Of a stretch of 21,860 nt of DNA, positions 1-6,035 are shown piece after piece. Origin of the DNA: an uncultured Sphingopyxis sp. (GTDB taxonomy: Bacteria; Pseudomonadota; Alphaproteobacteria; Sphingomonadales; Sphingomonadaceae). The translations under genes and the position numbers were made by a program. A model generated the notes under the pieces. The model did no database searches and had not been told where the DNA came from. It saw only the letters and a list, made by a program, of their open reading frames with translations. The first letter of the stretch is position 1. Every line of letters begins with the position of its first letter. The stretch lies in assembly GCA_936933955.1 (NCBI GenBank), contig CAKZIN010000017.1:1-21860 (forward strand), in the 5' to 3' direction.

Positions 1-363
1 ATGGAGGGTTCGCTGCTGGCGACTTTCGTCGCGCAGCTCGCCCTCGTCGCCGCGTCGCTGGCGCTGTCGTTTGCATTCGTTGCCGGGGCGCGCCGCGACG
101 TCTTCGGCTACTCGTTGAGCGCCCTCTATGCCGGGTCGGCGCTGGCCTATTCGGGCGGATCGCTGCCGATTGAAGGCGCCCCGGCCGTGGCGCGGCTGTG
201 GCATCAGCTGCTGCCGTTCACTCATTATTTGACGGCGCAGATGGACCAGTTTCTCGGCGCGCCCGCCATCCAAGCCTGGGGGGCGGCGCTCCTGCTCGGC
301 GGCTATGCCATTGCGGGCATCGCCCTTGCGGCGTGGCTGGGCGGAAGGAAGGCGGCAGCATGA
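1..363 (+). CDS. ABC-2 type transporter permease, C-terminal part (gene begins before the window)
   Basis: This is the last 120 residues of an ABC-2 family permease, the membrane subunit of an ATP-driven exporter. The visible part has a hydrophobic segment at about residues 5-30, a second at about 35-50, the short motif SGGSLPIEGAP, then LPFTHYLTAQMDQF and a final transmembrane helix at about 92-113. That re-entrant and terminal-helix pattern is typical of the C-terminal third of YhhJ/YbhS-type permeases, which are usually about 370 residues long. The ATG at position 1 is therefore probably internal and the true start lies upstream. The TGA stop overlaps the ATG of the next permease gene (ATGA), so the two subunits are likely translationally coupled. 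The ATPase subunit is not in view and the substrate cannot be told. Confidence 0.75.
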   Translation: MEGSLLATFVAQLALVAASLALSFAFVAGARRDVFGYSLSALYAGSALAYSGGSLPIEGAPAVARLWHQLLPFTHYLTAQMDQFLGAPAIQAWGAALLLGGYAIAGIALAAWLGGRKAAA

Positions 364-1412
364 GCGTGCGCACCGCCTTCCTCGATACCCTGCGCCAGCT
401 TGGACGCAACACCGATGCGCTGATGCTCATGGTCGTCGCCGCGCTGTTTTATGGCTTTTACTATCCCGCTCCCTACAGCCAGGGCCACGCACAGGACGTG
501 CGGCTGGCGGTGGTGGACGAAGCGCGCACCCCGCTCAGTCGCCAGCTCGTCGGACTGATTGACGCCAGCCCGCTGGCCGAGGTCGCCGCCAGCCCCGCCA
601 ACCTTGCCGAAGCGCGCGCCCTGCTGGTCGAGCGCGAGGTCGATGGCGTGCTGCTGCTGCCCGACCGGTCGCTGGAAGATGCGCTGCGCGGTCAGGACAG
701 CGGCATCGCTCTGTGGATCAACGGCACCTATCTCGTCCGCGCCAAGGCCTTGGGCGAGGCCATCCAAACAGCGATCGTCGAGATTCTCGGAAACGAGCTG
801 AAGGGGCAATTGGGGGTGCAGATCGACATCGCTGACCCGCTGGTGTCGCAACCGCTGTTCAACACCGAACTGGAATATGGTGCCTATATCTTTCCGGCCG
901 TCACGCCGGTGATACTCCAGCAGACGATGCTGTTCGGCACCGCCGTCCTATTCGCCGGGCGCAGGCGACGAAGATGGAGCGAGCTCGGCGGCCAGTGGCT
1001 GGCGCTCAGCCTCATCTCGCTGGTGTTGACGCTGACCTATTTCGGCTGGTTCTTCGCCGCCCAGGATATTCCCCGCCACGCCGGGATCGGCGCACTGGTC
1101 ATTGTTGCGCTATTCGCAGCTGCAGCCATCGCCGCGTTCGCGCTGTTCGTCGCCGGGCTATTCCCCAACCCGCGCACCGCGCTGTTGCTGCTCATCCCGA
1201 CATCCCTGCCGATTTTCTTCCTGTCGGGCGCGACATGGCCGCGTGAGGCGATGCCGGGCTTTGTGTCGGCGCTCGGCGCGGTGCTCCCCTCCACCCACGC
1301 GACGCGAGCGCTGCTGCTAGGCGATCAAATGGGCGCGCACCTGTCGGAAGGGATCGGCCCGCTGGCCGCTCTGGCGCTCCTCACCTGCACGTTCTTTGTG
1401 GCTGCGAAGTAG
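360..1412 (+). CDS. ABC-2 type transporter permease, complete
   Basis: A 350-residue ABC-2 permease. An N-terminal transmembrane helix (about residues 18-35, MLMVVAALFYGFYY) is followed by a large extracytoplasmic domain (about 36-175), then several helices between about 177 and 348, including LSLISLVLTLTYFGWFF and LLLLIPTSLPIFFLSG. The one-helix, soluble-domain, helical-bundle layout is that of the YhhJ/YbhR/DrrB-like group. The soluble part has the DVRLAVVDEARTPLSRQL pattern seen in these exporters, where it may contact a periplasmic HlyD-type adaptor. The start was chosen at 360 because it overlaps the preceding stop as ATGA; an in-frame ATG at 198 would lie well inside the upstream permease. 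It probably forms a heterodimer with the preceding gene product. The substrate is unknown. Confidence 0.82.
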   Translation: MSVRTAFLDTLRQLGRNTDALMLMVVAALFYGFYYPAPYSQGHAQDVRLAVVDEARTPLSRQLVGLIDASPLAEVAASPANLAEARALLVEREVDGVLLLPDRSLEDALRGQDSGIALWINGTYLVRAKALGEAIQTAIVEILGNELKGQLGVQIDIADPLVSQPLFNTELEYGAYIFPAVTPVILQQTMLFGTAVLFAGRRRRRWSELGGQWLALSLISLVLTLTYFGWFFAAQDIPRHAGIGALVIVALFAAAAIAAFALFVAGLFPNPRTALLLLIPTSLPIFFLSGATWPREAMPGFVSALGAVLPSTHATRALLLGDQMGAHLSEGIGPLAALALLTCTFFVAAK

Positions 1413-1516
1413 GCGCTGAGCGAACATCCGGGAGGTAAGGCGCCGGTGGACCAACGTCGCACGGCCCCCTCGCGTCAGCCCTAACGGACGGCGAAGGACT
1501 CAGCTATCGGAGAGAG

Positions 1517-1603
1517 TGGTGCCCGGAAGAGGACTCGAACCTCCACGCCGTTTCCAGCGCCGCCACCTGAAGACGGTGCGTCTACCAATTCCGCCATCCG
1601 GGC
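1517..1603 (-). tRNA. tRNA-Leu (anticodon CAG)
   Basis: Read on the minus strand, the 7-bp acceptor stem GCCCGGA pairs perfectly with TCCGGGC, followed by A and an encoded CCA. The D region has the leucine-tRNA block GCGGAATTGGTAGACGC. The anticodon stem CCGTC/GGCGG closes a TTCAGGT loop with anticodon CAG (complement of 1567-1569), so it reads CUG codons, which are abundant in this GC-rich genome. The long class II variable arm and the TTCGAGT T-loop are present. Total length is 87 nt including CCA. Confidence 0.97.
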
Positions 1604-1621
1604 ACGTTAGGCAGGCGGGGC

Positions 1622-1650
1622 GCTTAGGCGGGGCTGGGGACGGGTGTCAA
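1622..1650 (-). promoter_or_regulatory. Probable sigma-70-type promoter of tRNA-Leu
   Basis: On the minus strand there is a perfect -35 hexamer TTGACA (complement of 1645-1650), a 17-base spacer and CTAAGC (complement of 1622-1627) as the -10 element. Transcription would start about 10-12 bases before the mature tRNA 5' end. The -10 is weak against TATAAT, but alphaproteobacterial -10 elements are often degenerate. Position and spacing are the main support. Confidence 0.55.
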
Positions 1651-1781
1651 TGCGCCGATGCACGTCAGAAGGATTTTTGTTGGATAGCTCGACACGATAC
1701 CCGCGCTAGTCGGCCGACGATGCGCTTGCGTCAGGGCGATTGTCCACCACATCGGGTCAGCAAGGATAGGAGAGCTTTACC

Positions 1782-2111
1782 ATGCAGCCGATCACCGTTC
1801 GCATTCCGCACAAGCTGCCGCGGGACGAGGTGCGCCGTCGACTTCGCGATCGAATCGGGGAGCTCCCCAATCACATTCCCGGCGGATTTGCGACGGTCGA
1901 CGCGGCCTGGCCTACCGAGGATCAGATGGCGCTCAAGGTGGGCGCGATGGGCCAGGACGTCGACGCCAAGCTCGACCTTGAGGAGGATGCGCTTCGGGTG
2001 ACGTTCACCTTGCCCGCGGCGCTCGGCTTTTTCCGCGGGCTGATCGAAAAAACCGTCGAGCAGCATGGCGCTCGCCTGTTGAGCGACAAGCGCGACGCGC
2101 CGACGAGCTGA
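1782..2111 (+). CDS. Polyhydroxyalkanoic acid system family protein (PHA granule-region type)
   Basis: A 109-residue soluble protein without a signal peptide. It begins MQPITVRIPHKLPRDEVRRRL and continues with a balanced alpha/beta composition to LPAALGFFRGLIEKTVEQHG. I recognise the pattern of a small family often annotated as polyhydroxyalkanoic acid system proteins: a positively charged start with an IPH-LPR-EV-RRL pattern, a central MALKVGAMGQDVDAKLDL strand region, and a C-terminal amphipathic helix. The biochemical role of the family is not settled, and no PHA synthase or phasin gene is in view. A good ribosome binding site (AGGAG, nine bases upstream) supports the ATG at 1782. It lies 43 bases ahead of the NDUFA9-like gene and may be co-transcribed with it. 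Confidence 0.75.
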   Translation: MQPITVRIPHKLPRDEVRRRLRDRIGELPNHIPGGFATVDAAWPTEDQMALKVGAMGQDVDAKLDLEEDALRVTFTLPAALGFFRGLIEKTVEQHGARLLSDKRDAPTS

Positions 2112-2154
2112 GTCGCCTTGCGTCGGCGCGAGCGCGCGGGCATGGCGCGACGCC

Positions 2155-3192
2155 ATGACCGAGCCTGCCGCGACCGCAAACTATCCGACTATCGATGCCG
2201 ATATGCGGCCTCGCCCCGCATCTGATGCCGTGCGTGAGGCCGAGCCCGCGCTGATCGGGAAGCTGGTCGCGCTATACGGTGGGGGCGGGTTCATCGGTCG
2301 CGCCGTGGCCGAGGCGTTGCTGCGGGCGGGCGCTCGCGTTCGGATCGTGCAGCGCCATCCGGAGCGCGCCTATCAGGTGCGCGCGCTTGGTAATCTCGGC
2401 CAGGTGCAGTTCGTGGCCGCCGATGTTGAACGCGACGGGGCCGCCGCGCGGGCCGCGGCGGACTGCGACGCGCTCGTCAATCTGATTGGGCATTTTGGAG
2501 GAAATCTCGAGCGCAATACGGTCGGCACCGCGGAAGCCATCGCGAAGGCTGCAGCCGCGAACGGCGCTGCGATGGTGCACATCTCCGCGGTGGGGGCAGA
2601 TCAGAACGCCGCCGCGGCCTACGCACGAGCGAAAGGCCGGGCGGAGAGCGCCGTTCGCGCCGCCTGCCCGTCGGCCACGATCCTGCGCCCCTCGACCGTG
2701 TTCGGACGAGACGATCAGTTCATCAACCGTTTTGCCGGGCTGGTCGCGAAAGCTCCGGTCCTTCCCGTCATTCGCGGTGCGGCCAAGTTCCAGCCGGTAT
2801 TCGTGGGTGACGTCGCGGCTGCGGTGGTCGTCGCGCTGTCGGATCAGGCCCGTCACGCAGGTCAGACCTACACGCTCGGCGGCCCGCGGGTCATTTCGAT
2901 GCGAGGCCTGCACGACTGGCTTGCGCCTGCGATCGGCCGGCCTGCGCGCTTCGTCGACGTGCCCGATGAGGCGGCTGGGCTGCTCATAAAAGCGTTCGGC
3001 TGGCTCCCGGGAGCGCCGATCACGCCGGACCAGTGGACGATGCTGCAGAGCGACGCGGTGGTGCCCGAAGGTGCGCCTGGGTTTGCGGAGCTGGGTATCG
3101 CTCCGGTCGCACTCGATGCGGTCGCTGCGGGCTGGCTGGACCGGTATCGGCCCATCGGGCGCTTTTCGCGCAAGTCGACGGCTCCGGCCTGA
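2155..3192 (+). CDS. Complex I NDUFA9 subunit family protein, atypical SDR, NAD(P)-binding
   Basis: A 345-residue Rossmann-fold protein of the atypical short-chain dehydrogenase type related to the mitochondrial complex I accessory subunit NDUFA9. The dinucleotide-binding glycine motif VALYGGGGFIGRAVAEALL starts at about residue 38 and is followed by ARVRIVQRHPE. Further on are LVNLIGHFGGN (about 105-115), a YARAK segment in the usual YxxxK position (about 155-159), the TILRPSTVFG signature and QPVFVGDVAAAVV. The N-terminus has about 35 residues before the Rossmann strand, longer than I expect, and no clear Shine-Dalgarno precedes 2155. An internal ATG at 2203 or GTG at 2230 may be the real start. 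It ends four bases before uppP, so the two are probably co-transcribed. Its bacterial role is poorly defined; a link to quinone or NADH metabolism is inference from family. Confidence 0.85.
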   Translation: MTEPAATANYPTIDADMRPRPASDAVREAEPALIGKLVALYGGGGFIGRAVAEALLRAGARVRIVQRHPERAYQVRALGNLGQVQFVAADVERDGAAARAAADCDALVNLIGHFGGNLERNTVGTAEAIAKAAAANGAAMVHISAVGADQNAAAAYARAKGRAESAVRAACPSATILRPSTVFGRDDQFINRFAGLVAKAPVLPVIRGAAKFQPVFVGDVAAAVVVALSDQARHAGQTYTLGGPRVISMRGLHDWLAPAIGRPARFVDVPDEAAGLLIKAFGWLPGAPITPDQWTMLQSDAVVPEGAPGFAELGIAPVALDAVAAGWLDRYRPIGRFSRKSTAPA

Positions 3193-3196
3193 ACGC

Positions 3197-3997
3197 ATGT
3201 CGCCGTTACTGATCGCCATCATCCTCGGCATCGTGGAGGGGCTGACCGAATTTCTCCCCATATCCTCGACGGGGCACCTCATCCTCGCGACCGAGCTGCT
3301 CGGTTACGACGCGGCGAAGTGGGAGGTGTTCAACATCGCCATTCAGCCGGGGGCGATCCTGGCCATCGTCGTGCTGTACTGGCGCACCTTCCTAGACGTT
3401 GCGAAGGGCATGCTGACATTCGAGCGGGGCGCTGTCGCATTCGTGCGGAACGTGCTGATCGCCTTTGCGCCTGCGGTGATAATGGGGGTGCTGTTCAAGG
3501 AGCAGTTCAACGCGCTCCTGTCCAACGCGACGGTGGTCGCGTGGGCGCTGATCGTCGGTGGCCTCGCCATTCTTCTCGTCGAGCGAGTTGCGAAAACCAC
3601 CGATGCCGGGGGGGTTGCCAACGTCACCCTACGCCAAGCGATCGGCGTCGGGCTGGTGCAGTGCCTCGCGATGATCCCGGGCGTGAGCCGTTCGGGCGCG
3701 ACGATCCTTGGCGCGATGTCGCTCGGCATCGACCGCAAGACCGCGGCTGAGTTCAGCTTTTTCCTCGCGCTCCCGACGCTCGTCGGCGCAACCGTGCTTC
3801 AGCTTGCCGAGCACCGCGACGCGCTCACGCTCGACGACGCCAAGCTGATCGGGGTCGGGTTCGCGGTCAGCTTCGTCGTCGCTCTCGTCGTGGTGAAGGC
3901 TTTCGTCGGCTTCGTCGCCAAGCATGGCTTCGGCGTGTTCGGCTGGTATCGGATCGTCGCCGGCATAGCGGCACTGATCTGGCTCTCCGCGCGATAG
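3197..3997 (+). CDS. uppP: Undecaprenyl-diphosphatase (UppP/BacA)
   Basis: An integral membrane enzyme that dephosphorylates undecaprenyl diphosphate to the monophosphate, recycling the lipid carrier for peptidoglycan and other envelope polymers; overexpression of the family gives bacitracin resistance. The two family signatures are intact: EGLTEFLPISSTGHLIL at residues 14-30 and PGVSRSGATI at 161-170, which carry the glutamates, serine and arginine of the active site facing the periplasmic side. At 266 residues it matches the usual length (E. coli 273). Hydrophobic stretches are spread along the chain as expected for a polytopic protein. ATG 3197 is chosen because family members begin just ahead of the IIxGIVEGLTEF motif; the reading frame is open further upstream but would overlap the preceding gene. 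Confidence 0.96.
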   Translation: MSPLLIAIILGIVEGLTEFLPISSTGHLILATELLGYDAAKWEVFNIAIQPGAILAIVVLYWRTFLDVAKGMLTFERGAVAFVRNVLIAFAPAVIMGVLFKEQFNALLSNATVVAWALIVGGLAILLVERVAKTTDAGGVANVTLRQAIGVGLVQCLAMIPGVSRSGATILGAMSLGIDRKTAAEFSFFLALPTLVGATVLQLAEHRDALTLDDAKLIGVGFAVSFVVALVVVKAFVGFVAKHGFGVFGWYRIVAGIAALIWLSAR

Positions 3998-4098
3998 GCG
4001 GACCAACGACGTTCGCTACCGAGCCCCTCATTCAGCGGGGGGCAAGCTCGCTAGAGCTATCCGCGGCCAACCTCTGTCCCTGCAATGGTTTTCCAACG

Positions 4099-4563
4099 AT
4101 GCGCGTGCTCCCCCTCCTCCCCCTCTTGTTGGCGGCGTCCCCCGCGGTCGCGCAGGATCCCCCGTCTGATGCCGATATGGCGCGCAGGGCCGACCGGGTC
4201 GCCGATTTTATCGAGAATCCGCGCAACGCCGATGCGATCGCTTCGGCGATGGGGGGCCTCACTGAAGCGCTGATGCAGCTGAGGGTGGGCGGCCTGATCG
4301 AGGCGGTGCGCCGCGTGTCACCGCGCGCCGACGAGCGGCTTCCGCGCGTCGATCCCAATGCGACGCTGGCGGAAATGTCCGGAAGCGATCCAGAGCTTCC
4401 GGCTCGCATGGCGGAGGGGGCGCGGGCGAGCACGGCAGTCGCAGGCGTGGCAATCCGCGAGATGGGTCGCATGGCGCCGGTCCTGGCCGCTATGACCCGT
4501 GACCTCGCCGCTCAGATGGAGCAGCGGGTCGCCCGTGTCGCGAGCGAGCGTCGCGGCGACTGA
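4099..4563 (+). CDS. Exported hypothetical protein with signal peptide
   Basis: A 154-residue protein I cannot assign to a named family. It starts with a clear Sec signal peptide (MRVLPLLPLLLAASPAVA, predicted cut before QD), so the mature protein of about 136 residues should be periplasmic. The mature part looks mostly helical: SDADMARRADRVADFIENPRNADAIASAMGG is followed by a second stretch rich in Ala, Arg and Met (residues about 50-150), including MGRMAPVLAAMTRDLAAQMEQRV at the C-terminus. There are no cysteines and no lipobox. It lies 101 bases after uppP and 30 bases before the FzlA-like gene, on the same strand, so an envelope-related role is possible but unproven. No strong ribosome binding site is visible at the ATG. 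Confidence 0.7.
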   Translation: MRVLPLLPLLLAASPAVAQDPPSDADMARRADRVADFIENPRNADAIASAMGGLTEALMQLRVGGLIEAVRRVSPRADERLPRVDPNATLAEMSGSDPELPARMAEGARASTAVAGVAIREMGRMAPVLAAMTRDLAAQMEQRVARVASERRGD

Positions 4564-4593
4564 CGCCCTTCCCTAAGCGCGACGCCGCGCGCT

Positions 4594-5277
4594 ATGGCGG
4601 CGGCGATGTGGCACCTCTACCAATTCCCGCTCTGCCCTTTCTCGCGCAAGGTGCGCCTGATGATGGGCGAAAAGGGCGTGAACTACGAACCCGTCACCGA
4701 ATATCCGTGGGAACGGCGCGCGGCATATCGCGACATCAATCCGGCTGCGGCGACGCCGTCGCTGACCGATCCTGACCGCGGCATCAGCCTCTCCGATTCG
4801 GACGCGATCTGCGAATATTTCGAGGAGGTCGAGCCCGCCCGCCCCCTCTACGCCGGGAGCGCGACGCAGCGTGCGGAAATCCGCCGGCTGATCGCTTGGT
4901 TCGACGGCAAATTCTACACCGAGGTCGGCGCGCTTTTGCTCCAGGAAAAGATGATCAAGCGCCTGTTCCTGCGCCAGCCGCCCGACGCGACCTTGCTACG
5001 GCACGCCATGCGCGCGGCGACCGAGCATCTCGACATGCTCGGCGGATTGCTTGACGAGCATAAGTGGATTGCCGGAGCGACGCTGAGCATGGCCGACCTC
5101 GCCGCCGCGGCGCATCTGTCGGTCACGGACTATCTCGGTGGGATTGACTGGTCGGGCCACGACACGGTGCAGGACTGGTATGCCGCACTAAAGAGCCGCC
5201 CGAGTTTTCGGCCCCTGCTCGACGAACGGATGGGCACGCTCATGCCGCCGGCGCACTACGCAGACGTCAATTTCTAG
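4594..5277 (+). CDS. Glutathione S-transferase family protein, FzlA-like
   Basis: A 227-residue protein with the two GST domains: a thioredoxin-like domain (about residues 6-85) with LYQFPLCPFSRKVRL, the cis-proline region AAATPSL and the LSDSDAICEYF segment, then an all-helical domain (about 95-210) containing TLSMADLAAAAHLS. The C-terminal tail ends MPPAHYADVNF, and a conserved-looking tryptophan sits at residue 39 (YPWERR). From memory, the alphaproteobacterial FtsZ-binding division factor FzlA is a GST homologue that needs a tryptophan near residue 38 and an aspartate near its very C-terminus, so this is a good FzlA candidate, although an ordinary GST cannot be excluded. The start could be 4594 or the ATG at 4606 (MWHLYQF). 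The gene follows uppP and a periplasmic-protein gene and converges on ubiG. Confidence 0.85.
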   Translation: MAAAMWHLYQFPLCPFSRKVRLMMGEKGVNYEPVTEYPWERRAAYRDINPAAATPSLTDPDRGISLSDSDAICEYFEEVEPARPLYAGSATQRAEIRRLIAWFDGKFYTEVGALLLQEKMIKRLFLRQPPDATLLRHAMRAATEHLDMLGGLLDEHKWIAGATLSMADLAAAAHLSVTDYLGGIDWSGHDTVQDWYAALKSRPSFRPLLDERMGTLMPPAHYADVNF

Positions 5278-5290
5278 TCGGCCACGCGGC

Positions 5291-5308
5291 TTAGGGATCA
5301 AACCCTAA
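5291..5308. terminator. Inverted repeat between convergent genes, possible weak bidirectional terminator
   Basis: TTAGGG and CCCTAA form a perfect 6-bp inverted repeat around ATCAAA, between the convergent FzlA-like gene and ubiG; it overlaps the last codons and stop of ubiG. There is no clear U-run on either side, so termination is only suggested by position. Confidence 0.25.
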
Positions 5309-6035
5309 CGGCGGTCATGAGATAGTTGAGCGCCACGCTCCCGCCGGTGCGAAAGCCGCCGCGGGTGAGGTCAAAATTCAGCCCGCTTACGTCCGTCACG
5401 CGCAGCCCGGCGCTCTCGACATGCGCTCGAAGCTCGTCCGGCGTGATAAAGCGCTCCCAGTCGTGCGTGCCGCGTGGAACGGCGCCGGTCAGCTCCGCCG
5501 CACCGACGACGATCGCACGGCTCGCCGCCGTGCGATTGGGCGTCGACAGCACCAGCACCCCCGTGTCCGTGAGCCGTTCCGCGAGCGCCGCCACGAAACG
5601 CGCCGGAAACTCGACGTGCTCCACCACTTCGAGTGAAGTGACCAGGTCGAACTGCCCGAGCGCCTGCGCGAAAACGCCGTCGGTGATGTCGCCCTGCCGG
5701 TAGTCGATGGAGATCCCGCTTCCAGCCGCATGCGACCGTGCGGCGGCCACGGTTTCGCTCGCTGCGTCGATGCCGATCACGCTCGCGCCCATGCGGGCCA
5801 ACGGCTCGGCGAGGAGCCCTGCCCCGCATCCCACGTCGAGCGCGCGCTTGCCTTCCAACGGACGCCGCGTCGCTGGGTCGATCCCCCACTCCCGCTCCAG
5901 CGCTGCCCGGATATACGCGAGCCGGGGCGGATTGAGCCGGTGCAGCATCGCCGAGCTGCCCTTGGGGTTCCACCAGTCGGCGGCGAGACGGCCGAAATGC
6001 TCGGCTTCGGACGGGCGGATCGAGGCGGTCGTCAT
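5298..6035 (-). CDS. ubiG: Ubiquinone biosynthesis O-methyltransferase UbiG
   Basis: A 245-residue class I SAM methyltransferase that carries out both O-methylation steps of ubiquinone synthesis, including 3-demethylubiquinol to ubiquinol. The N-terminal signature EAEHFGRLAADWWNPKGSSAMLHRLNPPRLAYI is diagnostic for UbiG. SAM-binding motif I (LDVGCGAG) is at residues 66-73, followed by an acidic residue in VIGIDAA and the EVVEHVEFPARFV block typical of the family. STPNRTAASRAI and the C-terminal FDLTRGGFRTGGSVALNYL region also match. The length is the usual one. Its ATG overlaps the alaS stop as ATGA, so it is probably translated by coupling within an alaS-ubiG unit. Confidence 0.95.
   Translation of the reverse strand: MTTASIRPSEAEHFGRLAADWWNPKGSSAMLHRLNPPRLAYIRAALEREWGIDPATRRPLEGKRALDVGCGAGLLAEPLARMGASVIGIDAASETVAAARSHAAGSGISIDYRQGDITDGVFAQALGQFDLVTSLEVVEHVEFPARFVAALAERLTDTGVLVLSTPNRTAASRAIVVGAAELTGAVPRGTHDWERFITPDELRAHVESAGLRVTDVSGLNFDLTRGGFRTGGSVALNYLMTAVRV

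Noticed and set aside
1517..1603. tRNA-Leu as an integration site for a mobile element
   Set aside because: No integrase, no direct repeat of the tRNA 3' end and no phage-like gene are seen nearby; flanking genes are ordinary chromosomal ones.
2272..3282. 336-codon minus-strand open frame opposite the NDUFA9-like gene
   Set aside because: The plus strand carries a clear Rossmann-fold protein in the same place; this frame is compositionally biased and motif-free.
4021..4060. Possible terminator hairpin after uppP (GCCCC ... GGGGC)
   Set aside because: Only about five base pairs with a loose loop and no T-run; not strong enough to call.
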